From Methylobacterium gregans (GTDB lineage: Bacteria; Pseudomonadota; Alphaproteobacteria; Rhizobiales; Beijerinckiaceae), in the NCBI RefSeq assembly GCF_022179245.1, contig NZ_BPQM01000092.1, positions 18,500-82,499 on the forward strand: 64,000 nt of DNA. The letters run 5' to 3'. How positions within the stretch are numbered: the stretch's first letter is position 1; each line of letters opens with the position of its first letter. Positions 1-10,793 of the stretch are shown in pieces. The notes under the pieces were generated by a model. The model was not told where the DNA came from, did no database searches, and saw only the letters and a list, made by a program, of their open reading frames with translations. A program made the position numbers and the translations under genes.

Positions 1-134
1 CGGGCGCCATCATCTCGGCGACCGGCGACAGCGCCGCCGAGAAGGCCGAGATCATGCGCTCCTACGGCCTCACCGTGGCGCCGGACCCGGGCTCCTTCGG
101 CGAGACCGTGGCCAAGGTGCTGAAGGCGGCCTGA
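1..134 (+). CDS. mtkB: Malate-CoA ligase (malate thiokinase) alpha subunit, C-terminal 43 residues only
   Basis: This is the 3' end of a gene that begins before the window. Frame 3 reads 43 residues, from GAIISATGDSAAEKAE to KVLKAA, and stops with TGA at 132-134. The stretch matches the C-terminal end of the succinyl-CoA synthetase alpha family, where a Gly-rich loop is followed by an AEKAEIM helix and a GL.V..DPG strand. Lying directly before ppc and mcl, it is most likely the methylotroph paralogue that makes malyl-CoA from malate, CoA and ATP in the serine cycle. Family membership is seen. The choice of malate over succinate as substrate is inferred from the neighbours. Confidence 0.85.
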   Translation, partial: GAIISATGDSAAEKAEIMRSYGLTVAPDPGSFGETVAKVLKAA

Positions 135-150
135 CACGGGCCTCTCATCC

Positions 151-198
151 GGCGTGCCGCTTGGCCCTCTCCCGCACCGGGAGGGCGAGCGGCACGCC
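151..198. repeat. Long GC-rich hairpin between mtkB and ppc
   Basis: An 11-bp perfect outer stem (GGCGTGCCGCT at 151-161 with AGCGGCACGCC at 188-198) encloses an inner stem (GCCCTC at 164-169 with GAGGGC at 181-186). It lies 16 nt after the mtkB stop and 35 nt before the ppc start. No T-tract follows, so it is more likely a REP-like element, an mRNA-stabilising structure or a partial attenuator than a simple terminator. Confidence 0.6.
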
Positions 199-233
199 CG
201 CTTCCGACACGACGTGCGCCACGAGGTGGCCCC

Positions 234-3005
<2,772 letters not shown>

Positions 3006-3124
3006 GAGGCGTGTAACCCTGTCGCAAGCGTGTCCGCGGCCCATGTTGCACCCGGAGGACCGGGGGGCGTAGCGCGTCCGCGGCCCCAGAGCGGCACCAG
3101 AACCGTTACCAGGAGAGAAACAAG

Positions 3125-4099
3125 ATGAGCTTCACCCTGATCCAGCAGGCCAAGCCCCGCCTGCACCGCTCCGAGCTCGCCGTACCGGGCTCGAACCCGA
3201 CCTTCATGGAGAAGTCGGCGGCCTCCGCGGCGGACGTGATCTTCCTCGACCTCGAGGACGCGGTCGCCCCCGACGACAAGGAGCAGGCCCGCAAGAACAT
3301 CATCCAGGCCCTGAACGAGATCGATTGGGGCAACAAGACCATGATGATCCGCATCAACGGTCTCGACACCCACTACATGTACCGCGACGTCGTGGACATC
3401 GTCGAAGCCTGCCCGCGCCTCGACATGATCCTCATCCCGAAGGTCGGCGTCCCGCAGGACGTCTACGCCATCGACGTGCTCGTCACGCAGATCGAGCAAG
3501 CCAAGAAGCGCGAGAAGAAGCTCGGCTTCGAGGTGCTGATCGAGACCGCGCTCGGCATGGCCAACGTCGAGGCGATCGCGACCTCCTCCAAGCGCCTGGA
3601 GGCGATGTCCTTCGGCGTGGCCGACTACGCCGCCTCCTGCCGCACCCGCTCGACCGTGATCGGCGGCGTCAACCCCGATTACTCCGTGCTCACCGACAAG
3701 GACGAGGCGGGCAATCGCGAGACGCACTGGCAGGATCCGTGGCTGTTCGCCCAGCAGCGCATGCTGGTGGCCTGCCGCGCCTACGGCCTTCGCCCGATCG
3801 ACGGCCCGTTCGGCGACTTCTCGGACAAGGACGGCTACCTCTCGGCCGCCCGCCGCTGCGCCGCAGCCGGCTACGAGGGCAAGTGGGCGATCCACCCGAG
3901 TCAGATCGAGCTCGCCAACGAGGTGTTCACGCCCTCCGAGAAGGAGGTCGAGAAGGCCCGCCGCATCCTTGTGGCCATGGAAGAGGCCGCCAAGGCCGGC
4001 CGCGGCGCGGTGGCCCTCGACGGCCGCCTCATCGATATCGCCTCGATCCGCATGGCCGAGGCGCTGATCGAGAAGGCCGACGCGATGTCGGGCAAGTAA
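3125..4099 (+). CDS. mcl: L-malyl-CoA / beta-methylmalyl-CoA lyase
   Basis: This enzyme cleaves malyl-CoA to acetyl-CoA and glyoxylate. It closes the serine cycle with MtkAB and can also act on methylmalyl-CoA in the ethylmalonyl-CoA pathway. The 324-residue protein is a CitE/HpcH-type aldolase. The N-terminal RSELAVPGSNP (15-25) forms part of the CoA pocket, LDLEDAV (41-47) carries acidic residues of the Mg site, and AIHPSQI lies near the C-terminus. The whole sequence closely resembles the Methylorubrum extorquens enzyme as I remember it. A strong ribosome site, AGGAGAG, at 3111-3117 precedes ATG. The 119-nt gap after ppc could hold its own promoter. Very high confidence. Confidence 0.97.
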   Translation: MSFTLIQQAKPRLHRSELAVPGSNPTFMEKSAASAADVIFLDLEDAVAPDDKEQARKNIIQALNEIDWGNKTMMIRINGLDTHYMYRDVVDIVEACPRLDMILIPKVGVPQDVYAIDVLVTQIEQAKKREKKLGFEVLIETALGMANVEAIATSSKRLEAMSFGVADYAASCRTRSTVIGGVNPDYSVLTDKDEAGNRETHWQDPWLFAQQRMLVACRAYGLRPIDGPFGDFSDKDGYLSAARRCAAAGYEGKWAIHPSQIELANEVFTPSEKEVEKARRILVAMEEAAKAGRGAVALDGRLIDIASIRMAEALIEKADAMSGK

Positions 4100-4120
4100 A
4101 CCACCGCAGCCCCGAGCGGC

Positions 4121-4157
4121 GGCCGCCGGAGCGATCCGGCGGCCGTCTCCGTTTCAA
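4121..4157 (+). terminator. Probable Rho-independent terminator after mcl
   Basis: A perfect 9-bp stem (GGCCGCCGG at 4121-4129 with CCGGCGGCC at 4136-4144, 6-nt loop) is followed by GTCTCCGTTTC, a short T-rich stretch. It would end the serine-cycle transcript before the next gene, whose ribosome site begins about 40 nt further on. The U-tract is poor, so some read-through is possible. Confidence 0.6.
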
Positions 4158-4198
4158 CCGAGGCGCCTGTCCGGCGCCCGACCCGGGAGAGTTCAGCC

Positions 4199-4633
4199 AT
4201 GCACGTGACCATCGAACAGGCCGAGACCGCGATCCGCGCCGCCCGCGACAAGGCGGTCGAGCTCGGCACCCAGATGTGCATCGCGGTGGTGGATTCGGGC
4301 GGTAACCTGAAGGCGTTCTACCGCATGGACGACGCCTGGGTCGGCTCGATCGACATCGCGCAGAAGAAGGCCAAGACCTCGGTGTTCTTCGGCATGAAGA
4401 CCGGCCAGATCGGCCAGCTCTCGCAACCCGGCGGCTCGCTCTACGGCATCGAGCACTCGAACGACGGGCTGATCACCTTCCCGGGCGGCATCCCGATCGT
4501 GGACGCGGATGGGGTGATGTCGGGCGCGATCGGCGTCAGCGGCTCGACGGTGGAGAACGACGACGCGGTCGCGCAGGCCGGCGCCCAGGCCATCGGCAAG
4601 ACGGAGCTGCCCGCCCATCCCTGGCGGACCTGA
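4199..4633 (+). CDS. GlcG/HbpS-family (DUF336) heme-binding-like protein
   Basis: This is a small cytoplasmic protein of 144 residues from the GlcG/HbpS (DUF336) family. That family includes heme- and cob(I)alamin-adenosyl-related binding proteins and proteins coded next to glycolate oxidase. Seen here are an N-terminal helix ([18 protein letters not shown]), the strand [20 protein letters not shown], the helix [13 protein letters not shown] and the Gly-rich segment [11 protein letters not shown] with GAIGVSGST, all typical of the fold. There is no signal peptide, unlike secreted HbpS. ATG lies 8 nt after GGGAGAG. It follows mcl, the glyoxylate-producing enzyme, which recalls the glc locus association, but any metabolic role here is inference. 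Confidence 0.85.
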   Translation: MHVTIEQAETAIRAARDKAVELGTQMCIAVVDSGGNLKAFYRMDDAWVGSIDIAQKKAKTSVFFGMKTGQIGQLSQPGGSLYGIEHSNDGLITFPGGIPIVDADGVMSGAIGVSGSTVENDDAVAQAGAQAIGKTELPAHPWRT

Positions 4634-4723
4634 GGCGTCCGGCGCGGCCGTCCCGCAACCGCCGGTTAAGGCTACCGCTCTATGACGGGCCCATCAGCCA
4701 GAAGCCGGTCGGGGAGCGCGACG

Positions 4724-4900
4724 ATGAACCGTGAACAATTCGCCGAAGCCCTGCGTCGCCTCGTGGCAACCCAGGTCGAGGATATCGAGCGGGCCGTGAA
4801 GGACGGCCACAAGACCATCGCGCTGAACGAGCTGGCGGACCTCAACCGGCAGCTCAAGGCCTTCGCGGCCGCGCTGAAGAAGGCGCCGGCCCGGGCCTGA
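4724..4900 (+). CDS. Small helical protein of unknown function
   Basis: The protein has 58 residues if it starts at ATG 4724, which has GGGGAG about 8 nt upstream. An in-frame ATG at 4682 would add 14 residues but has no ribosome site. The sequence (REQFAEALRRLVATQVEDIE, then NELADLNRQLKAFAAALKKA) is strongly amphipathic and likely forms two helices, with a basic, Ala/Pro-rich end. I do not recognise a family. The gene lies between the DUF336 gene and a strong terminator. Confidence 0.65.
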   Translation: MNREQFAEALRRLVATQVEDIERAVKDGHKTIALNELADLNRQLKAFAAALKKAPARA

Positions 4901-4920
4901 CGCCGGCCCGGAGCCCCTTC

Positions 4921-4958
4921 ACGAAGCCCCCGTCCGGCGCTCCGGGCGGGGGCTTCGT
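4921..4958. terminator. Strong bidirectional terminator between convergent genes
   Basis: A 12-bp perfect stem (ACGAAGCCCCCG at 4921-4932 with CGGGGGCTTCGT at 4947-4958) continues inward through CCGG/CCGG pairs. It sits between a rightward gene ending at 4900 and a leftward gene ending at 4972, so it can serve both. Confidence 0.85.
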
Positions 4959-4971
4959 CGTTCTGCGGGCT

Positions 4972-5370
4972 CTACCAGCGGGGCCCGCCCCAGCGGCCCC
5001 GGGGCTCATCGGGGAAGTTCCGGGGGAAGTCCGGCGGCGGCGGATCGAAGCTCGGACGGCGCGGGGGACCGAGATCGTCCGGCTCGTCGCAGACCCGAAC
5101 CCGGCGGATCACCGGCTCGCCGTCGGCGTCGAAGCGGCGCTTCACGAAGACCCGGCAGGGCGAGGGCGCGAGCTCTGGGGCGGCCGAGAAGCGCGGGTAG
5201 CGGGGCGGCGGGGGCGGCTGGCGCCCGTGATCCGCCTCGAAGCCCGGCCCGAAATCCGGGCGCGGGCGGTAGGCCCCGTCGAAATCGGCTGCCTGGGCGG
5301 CGGTGCCGGCCAGCATTAGGGCGAGCAGCCCGAAGCCGCGCAGGCGGCGGGGCGAGGGGAGGCGCGACAT
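4972..5370 (-). CDS. Small secreted Pro/Arg-rich protein of unknown function
   Basis: This is a 132-residue precursor. After MSRLPSPRRLR comes a hydrophobic stretch (GFGLLALMLAGTAAQA) ending in an AQA-type signal peptidase I site near residue 28. The mature part is rich in Pro, Arg, Asp and Phe, with two Cys (SPCRVFVKRRF and RVRVCDEPDD) that may pair. The start at 5370 is chosen because AGAGG lies 8 nt upstream; longer in-frame starts would put extra residues before the signal peptide. I do not recognise a family. A periplasmic or surface location is inferred from the leader only. Confidence 0.7.
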   Translation of the reverse strand: MSRLPSPRRLRGFGLLALMLAGTAAQAADFDGAYRPRPDFGPGFEADHGRQPPPPPRYPRFSAAPELAPSPCRVFVKRRFDADGEPVIRRVRVCDEPDDLGPPRRPSFDPPPPDFPRNFPDEPRGRWGGPRW

Positions 5371-5438
5371 GGACATCCTCTGATGCCGCGTGGCCGGCGA
5401 GGCGCCGGGCCATCGGTGAGGATGGTGTCGCACGCCGC

Positions 5439-5481
5439 GCCTGAACGGCGCGGGAGCGGTCCCGTTCGGCGCCGTTCAGGC
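5439..5481. terminator. Long inverted repeat downstream of the AsmA-like gene
   Basis: 13-bp perfect arms (5439-5451 with 5469-5481, GCCTGAACGGCGC and its complement) enclose a 17-nt loop that contains a smaller GGGA/TCCC stem. It begins 21 nt past the stop of the leftward gene at 5502. No clear U-tract is present, so terminator function is likely but not certain. Confidence 0.55.
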
Positions 5482-5501
5482 GCCGGGATCCGCGACTCGG
5501 A

Positions 5502-8500
5502 CTACCGGTCGCTCGGCGCCACCGCGGGATCGCCGTCCGCGAAGGAGCCGCCCGCGCTGAACAGCTTGCGCAGGAAGCCCGGAGCCACGGCCGAGAGCGG
5601 GTTCACGCTGACCTCCGGCGAGGCCAGCCGTCCCTGAACCCGGAAGTTGACCGCGAACAGGCCCTCGTTGTGCCCGCCCGCGAGCAGAGGCCCGAACAAC
5701 GGTACCTGCGCCACCACGTTGTTCAGCCCGTAGAGGGGCACGAAGGTGCCGTTGATGTCCGTGCGCTCACGCCCCGTGTCGAGGTAGCCCGAGAGAGTGA
5801 AGCCGAGCGCCGCGTTCGAGATCGCCGCATCCGAGAAATCGACCCGGCTGCCGGTGCGCACGAAGTTCGCCCGCATCCGATCGAAGGTCACCTCGGCCGC
5901 CTGCTGCACCGCGGGCCGGCGCCGGCCGCGGGCGTCGACGGTCTCGGGAATGTCCGGCCCTCGCGCCATGATGCTCGAGAGCGCCGGCTCGTTGCGGAGC
6001 GTGAAGCTGCGGATCTGGACCACGCCCGCCTGCGGTCCGTCGTTCAGGTTGATCCCGGCGCTGAGCTTGCCGCCGAACATCCGGCGGTAGATGTCCACGA
6101 AGCGCAGGGTGGCGCCGGCATCCGCCGTCTCGACCGAGAGAGTGGGCACGCCGCGCTCCCCCTTGGTCACGCTTGCCGCGAAGGGCGCGGAGCGGAACCG
6201 GCCCGCGATCGTCGCCGCGCGCAGGTCCTTGCCCCGGAGCGAGAGCTTGAGGCTGGCGTTGGTCAGCGCCTCCTCGTTGTGGCCGGTGAGGATGCCGAGG
6301 GTGATGTCGGCGTCGATGTCTTTCGGGGCGGCGTCGCGCCCGCCCTTCTGGTCCGGCCCGGTCAGCGACTTCAGGAAGGGCCGGGCATCGGCCACCGCAC
6401 CCCGCACGGTGACGCGGTAGCCGGCCCCGTTCCGGTCCACGACGACCCGCATGTCGTCGCCGGGCGAGAGCTTCACCCCCGAGAGCTCCGCCCGCTCCAG
6501 GCCCGCCTCGCCGAAGCTCGCGGCTCCGCGGGCGGAGGCCGTGCCGGCATCGAGCACGATGTCGCGCAGATCCGCTCCGCCCTGCGTCTCGGAGAGGCTG
6601 AAGCTGAGGCGCCCGGCCTTGCCCGGGGCCTTGGTGAGGCCCGGCAGCAGCCCGTCGATGCCCGCCCGGGTCAGGTCGGCCTCGACCCGGACCGGCGCCT
6701 TGCCCGCCCGCCCGAGCGGCACCACCGCCCGCACCGGGATCGTGCCGCTGAGCTGCGGCGCGGTGGGCAGGCCCTTCTTCGCCCGCACCGCCTCGTCGAG
6801 GGCAAGGCCCACCTGCACCTCGCCGCCCCCGCCGGTGCGGGGCTGGCGCAGATCGACCGTGATCGGCGCGCCGAGCACTCGGGCATCGCCCTTCAGGCTG
6901 AAGCCGTCGCGGCCGTAGGCGACGGCGAAGCGGCCGGCTTCGAGCCTGTCCTTGCCCACCACCTTGTCGACCGAGAGGTCGGCGAGGGTGCCGGAGATCG
7001 TCACCGGCAGGTCGGGCAAATCGGGAATGTGCTTGAGGTTCAGCGGGAAGGCGATCTGCAGGTCCGCCGAGCCCTTGACGGCGGCCGGGTCGAGATCGGC
7101 GCCGGACAGGCTCTTGAACATCTTGGTCTGAAGGAGGGCGGCGAGCGCGTCAGCCCCGCCGCCGAGCCGCAGGCCGATCTGTGCCACGACCGTGTCGGGG
7201 GTGATCTCCGGGATTACGAAGCTGCCGTCCGAGATCGTGAGCGCCCGGCCATCCGCCATGCGAAGATCCGCGGTGACGTCGCGGATCCGCGTCGTGCGGC
7301 CGGTGATCGTGCCGGCCACGCGCCCGCGCGTCAGGGGCGGCGCGTCGGGGGAGACCTCAAGGGCAGCCTCCGAGACTCGGAAGTCGATATGCACCGCGTT
7401 GTCGGGCATCGGCTCGCCGCGGGTCGCCGCGGCGAGCTCCGCCCCCGACATGTCGACGCGGATGTCCACCATGTCGATGCGCCCGCCGCGGAGCGCATCC
7501 ACGAGGTAGTTGCGCGCGCCCGGCGCGATGTTCTCGGGCCAGAGCCGCAGGGCCGTGCGCGCCTCGCTGTCGCTGGCCGCGATGTGCAGCGTCAGCCCGT
7601 CGTCGTCGGCGCTTGTGCCGAGCGTGCCGCCGAGCTGGCCCTTCACGCCGGGTCCCGCGAGGGTCAGCGCGTCGATGCTCAGGCCGCCGGCCCGGCCGGA
7701 GAGGCGGGCGTCCAGCGCCCCGATGGCCACGGGCGCGTCCTTCGGGGCGGCGCCCCGCAGCACGCCGTCGCGGCCGGTCAGCGTCGCGGTCCAGGCGGTG
7801 TCGGCGCCGGCCGGGCTCGCCTGCCAGAGACCGGAGAGCCGGACCTTGTTGCCCGCGCCCCGGTAGTCGAGGCTGGCGAGCGTCATGGCGCGTGCCATCT
7901 CGTCCCAGCTCGCCTCGGCGGTCAGGCTCTCGACGGTGACGGGGTTGAAGTCCTTCTCCTCGATGAGCAGCGAGCCGTCGCCGGTGCGCAGGCCGAGCTG
8001 CATCGTCTCGATCCGCCCGTTGAGGAGGGCGGCGTCGGCCCGGGCCGAGAGCTTGAGGTCGGTCGTCACCGGCAGCTTCGACTGGCCGGAGAGCAGCAGC
8101 AGGTCGGTGACCGGCAGGTCGTCGAGGGTGATGACGCCGGTGCGGCGCCCGTCCGCAGCTTCGCGCAGCGTGCCGCCGAAGCGCCACTGCCCGTGCGGCC
8201 CGTCGATGCGCAACTCGAACAGGCGCGCGTCCTGCGTGGCGTCGCGGCCGAACAACCCGTTGACGCGCTCGAACACGGCCTTGGCCTGCCCATCCTCGCC
8301 GACGAGGGTCAGGCGCGCGTTGGTGACGCGGGCCCGGTCCAGGGCGCCGACGATTCCGGCCGGATCGAGCACCACGCCGAAGATCGAGGCGATGCCCGCC
8401 GAGAGCGGCGAGACCGTGCCGCGCGCCGTGTCGACGCTCGGCAGGGTCTGGGGTGTGCTGGCCTGGCCTGCGTCGGGCGACGCGAAAGCGATCGAGCCAT

Positions 8501-8924
8501 CGTGGTGGACGAGCGCCGTCATCTGCACGTCGCGGAACTCGATAGAGCGCGGCTGCACCGCCAGCCGCAGCAGGCCCCAGCTGTCGAGGCTGACGACGGC
8601 GAGCGGGGCCCGCACCACCAGCGCCCCCTGCGGGTTGCGGATGTCGAGCCCGGCGATGCGCAGCGCGAGCGAATGCTCGGCGTCCAGTTCGAGAGAGGAA
8701 TCCCTGAGATCGATGCGCCAGCCCGGCCCGATCCGCTCGGCCACCGCCGCCGCGACACGCCCCGAAAAGGCATCCAGGCTGATCGGGCCGGCGGCGAGCC
8801 GCAGCCAGACGAGGCCGCCCGCCAGCCCGACGAGCAGGACCAGGCCGAGCATGGTCAGCCCGCAGGCCAAGCCCCAGCGGCGTCCCGCCCGGGGCGGCGT
8901 CAGTCCCTCGGGTGCTTCAGCCAT
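5502..8924 (-). CDS. AsmA-like / DUF3971 (YhdP-type) membrane-anchored protein
   Basis: This is a large protein of 1140 residues with one N-terminal membrane anchor (about residues 17-42, LACGLTMLGLVLLVGLAGG), followed by a long beta-rich periplasmic part. The repeating pattern of short hydrophobic strands, a central DUF3971-like segment and the C-terminal AsmA-like region (PLFGPLLAGGHNEGLFAVNF, then a last hydrophobic strand) match the AsmA/TamB/YhdP bridge-like superfamily. Relatives in other bacteria help move phospholipids between inner and outer membrane. The start is ATG at 8924; the long ORF on the opposite strand is its GC-rich shadow. It is divergent from bcp. The role in this organism is inferred from the family. 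Confidence 0.85.
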   Translation of the reverse strand: MAEAPEGLTPPRAGRRWGLACGLTMLGLVLLVGLAGGLVWLRLAAGPISLDAFSGRVAAAVAERIGPGWRIDLRDSSLELDAEHSLALRIAGLDIRNPQGALVVRAPLAVVSLDSWGLLRLAVQPRSIEFRDVQMTALVHHDGSIAFASPDAGQASTPQTLPSVDTARGTVSPLSAGIASIFGVVLDPAGIVGALDRARVTNARLTLVGEDGQAKAVFERVNGLFGRDATQDARLFELRIDGPHGQWRFGGTLREAADGRRTGVITLDDLPVTDLLLLSGQSKLPVTTDLKLSARADAALLNGRIETMQLGLRTGDGSLLIEEKDFNPVTVESLTAEASWDEMARAMTLASLDYRGAGNKVRLSGLWQASPAGADTAWTATLTGRDGVLRGAAPKDAPVAIGALDARLSGRAGGLSIDALTLAGPGVKGQLGGTLGTSADDDGLTLHIAASDSEARTALRLWPENIAPGARNYLVDALRGGRIDMVDIRVDMSGAELAAATRGEPMPDNAVHIDFRVSEAALEVSPDAPPLTRGRVAGTITGRTTRIRDVTADLRMADGRALTISDGSFVIPEITPDTVVAQIGLRLGGGADALAALLQTKMFKSLSGADLDPAAVKGSADLQIAFPLNLKHIPDLPDLPVTISGTLADLSVDKVVGKDRLEAGRFAVAYGRDGFSLKGDARVLGAPITVDLRQPRTGGGGEVQVGLALDEAVRAKKGLPTAPQLSGTIPVRAVVPLGRAGKAPVRVEADLTRAGIDGLLPGLTKAPGKAGRLSFSLSETQGGADLRDIVLDAGTASARGAASFGEAGLERAELSGVKLSPGDDMRVVVDRNGAGYRVTVRGAVADARPFLKSLTGPDQKGGRDAAPKDIDADITLGILTGHNEEALTNASLKLSLRGKDLRAATIAGRFRSAPFAASVTKGERGVPTLSVETADAGATLRFVDIYRRMFGGKLSAGINLNDGPQAGVVQIRSFTLRNEPALSSIMARGPDIPETVDARGRRRPAVQQAAEVTFDRMRANFVRTGSRVDFSDAAISNAALGFTLSGYLDTGRERTDINGTFVPLYGLNNVVAQVPLFGPLLAGGHNEGLFAVNFRVQGRLASPEVSVNPLSAVAPGFLRKLFSAGGSFADGDPAVAPSDR

Positions 8925-9082
8925 CGAGACCTTGTGTCGAGACCAAACTTCGAAGCGTGACCGCTGGATCGGGACACGGGCTCATTTTAAGAGCGCGGCT
9001 GATCCCGACCAGATCGGCTGTCGAACCCGCTGTTTCGGGGTCGTTCCCAGGCACACCATCAATCGGCCGAAAGGAAGGCACG

Positions 9083-9550
9083 ATGTCCCTCACCGTCGGA
9101 GATCCGGCACCGGATTTCACCCTGCCGGGCTCGTCCGGGCAGAGCATCGCGCTCTCCGCGATGCGTGGTCACAAGATCGTGCTCTACTTCTACCCGAAGG
9201 ACGACACGAGCGGCTGCACCCTCGAGGCGCAGGGCTTCAACGCGCTGCTCGCCGAGTTCGAGGCCGCGGACGCGCGGGTGATCGGCCTCTCGCCGGACCC
9301 GGTGAAGAGCCACGACAAGTTCTGCGGCAAGTACGGCCTCCAGTTCCCGCTCGCCTCCGACGAGACCAAGGAGACCCTCCAGGCCTACGGGGTCTGGGTC
9401 GAGAAGAGCATGTACGGGCGCAAGTACATGGGCGTGGAGCGCACGACCCTGCTCGTCGACCGGGAGGGGCGGATCGCTCGGATCTGGCCGAAGGTGAAGG
9501 TGCCGGGCCATGCCGAGGAAGTGCTGGGCGCGGCCCGCGATCTCGCCTGA
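9083..9550 (+). CDS. bcp: Thioredoxin-dependent peroxiredoxin, Bcp/PrxQ type
   Basis: This cytoplasmic enzyme of 155 residues reduces hydrogen peroxide and organic hydroperoxides. The peroxidatic Cys45 lies in DDTSGCTLEA. The usual resolving Cys five residues on is replaced (EAQGF), but Cys81 in KFCGKYGLQFPL sits where the second group of PrxQ proteins keeps its resolving Cys in helix alpha-3, so a 2-Cys mechanism is still likely. The start ATG at 9083 has AAGGAAGG directly upstream; the longer reading frame to 8912 has no matching homology. A hairpin follows the gene. Confidence 0.93.
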   Translation: MSLTVGDPAPDFTLPGSSGQSIALSAMRGHKIVLYFYPKDDTSGCTLEAQGFNALLAEFEAADARVIGLSPDPVKSHDKFCGKYGLQFPLASDETKETLQAYGVWVEKSMYGRKYMGVERTTLLVDREGRIARIWPKVKVPGHAEEVLGAARDLA

Positions 9551-9556
9551 GCGCGT

Positions 9557-9582
9557 GCCGTCCGGGATCGCCTCCGGACGGC
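9557..9582 (+). terminator. Hairpin terminator after bcp
   Basis: A 9-bp perfect stem (GCCGTCCGG at 9557-9565 with CCGGACGGC at 9574-9582) begins 6 nt after the bcp stop. A second weaker AAGCC/GGGCTT stem follows and ends in CTTCCTT, giving a modest U-tract. Confidence 0.65.
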
Positions 9583-9631
9583 AAGCCTTCGGGGTAGCTC
9601 CTTCGGGCTTCCTTAACCCTAACCGGGCCTG

Positions 9632-10786
9632 ATGGGCGTCGCGATCCGCGAAGCCCCGCTGCCCATGCGCCACACCGAGACATCGCCGCGACGCCCCCGG
9701 CCGGCACGCCCCGGCGGCCGCGCCCTGCTCGCCGGCGGTCTCGGGCTCGCGACCCTGTGGGCGGGCGCTGCGACCTACGGCCTCGTCTTCCGCGACGACG
9801 CGCTCGCACGCCTCCTGAGCCGCCAGAGCGGGATGCAGGCGGCCTACGAGGCGCGCATCGCCGACCTCGATGCCGAGATCCGGCGGGGCCGACGGATGCT
9901 GGACGAGCGCTCCGACCTGGAGCGCCGCCTGTCGGCGGCCCTGGAGCGTCAGGCCGAGTTGGAGCGGCGCCAATCGGTGCTCGGACGCCTGCCCGGCCTC
10001 GTGCCCGCCGAGGCGGCCCGGCCCGCACCCGACGCGTTCGAGCTGCGCGGCGAGGACGGCTCCCGGTCGGGACGGCGGGCCGAGCAGGCGACCGTCCGGC
10101 TCGCCGGACTCGAGAGCGGGCTCGATGCCGTGCAGGCGGCCCAGGCCCGTGCGCTCGCCCGGGTGGTGGACGGGGCGTCCCGGACGGTGCGGCAGCTGCG
10201 CGGGGTGATCCGTGGCGCCGGCCTCGATCCCGCCCGCTTCACGGGAGCGGCCTCCGCGGTCGGCGGCCCGCTTGTGCCGCTGCCCGCCGGCGACTTCCCC
10301 GGGATGCTGGAGGCGGCGCAAGCCGCGGTCGGCGAGGCCGAGCGCCTGCGCCGTCACACGGAGGCGCTGCCCCTCCGGCCGCCGGTGCAGGGCGCGCACG
10401 GCGTGTCGAGCGGCTTCGGCGCCCGGCTCGATCCCTTCACCCGCGGCCTCGCCCTCCACACTGGCCTCGACCTGAAGGCGGAGACCGGCGAGCCGGCCCG
10501 CGCCACGGCGCCCGGCCGGGTGACGGCGGCGGAGTTCGCGGGCGGCTACGGCAACATGGTCGAGATCGACCACGGGCACGGCCTCACCACGCGCTACGCG
10601 CATCTGGCGCGCATCGCGGTGGTGCCTGGCCAGTGGATGACGGCGGGGGCCGTCGTCGGCCGGATCGGCTCCACCGGACGCTCCACGGGCGCGCACCTGC
10701 ACTACGAGACCCGGATCGACGGCGAGCCGGTCGATCCGGAGCGCTTCCTCGAAGCCGGGCGGCGGCTCGAGACGGCGACGCCGTAG
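9632..10786 (+). CDS. M23-family peptidoglycan endopeptidase (MepM/NlpD-like)
   Basis: The 384-residue protein has an N-terminal membrane anchor (about residues 30-53, ALLAGGLGLATLWAGAATYGL) and then a coiled coil (about 65-130, rich in E/R/L heptads such as DLERRLSAALERQAELERR). The C-terminal LytM/M23 domain spans about 250-375. The zinc site is intact: HTGLD with His276 and Asp280, and HLHYE with His355 and His357. Such proteins cut peptide cross-links of the cell wall in the periplasm. ATG at 9632 or 9665 could be the start; neither has a clear ribosome site. Peptidase activity is well supported; the exact bond cut is not visible. Confidence 0.9.
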   Translation: MGVAIREAPLPMRHTETSPRRPRPARPGGRALLAGGLGLATLWAGAATYGLVFRDDALARLLSRQSGMQAAYEARIADLDAEIRRGRRMLDERSDLERRLSAALERQAELERRQSVLGRLPGLVPAEAARPAPDAFELRGEDGSRSGRRAEQATVRLAGLESGLDAVQAAQARALARVVDGASRTVRQLRGVIRGAGLDPARFTGAASAVGGPLVPLPAGDFPGMLEAAQAAVGEAERLRRHTEALPLRPPVQGAHGVSSGFGARLDPFTRGLALHTGLDLKAETGEPARATAPGRVTAAEFAGGYGNMVEIDHGHGLTTRYAHLARIAVVPGQWMTAGAVVGRIGSTGRSTGAHLHYETRIDGEPVDPERFLEAGRRLETATP

Positions 10787-10793
10787 ACTGCCT

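Noticed and set aside
5670..8960. 1096-residue open frame on the plus strand opposite the AsmA-like gene
   Set aside because: It is a GC-rich antisense shadow: Arg/His/Ala-rich, no domains, no ribosome site, while the minus strand shows a clear AsmA-type protein.
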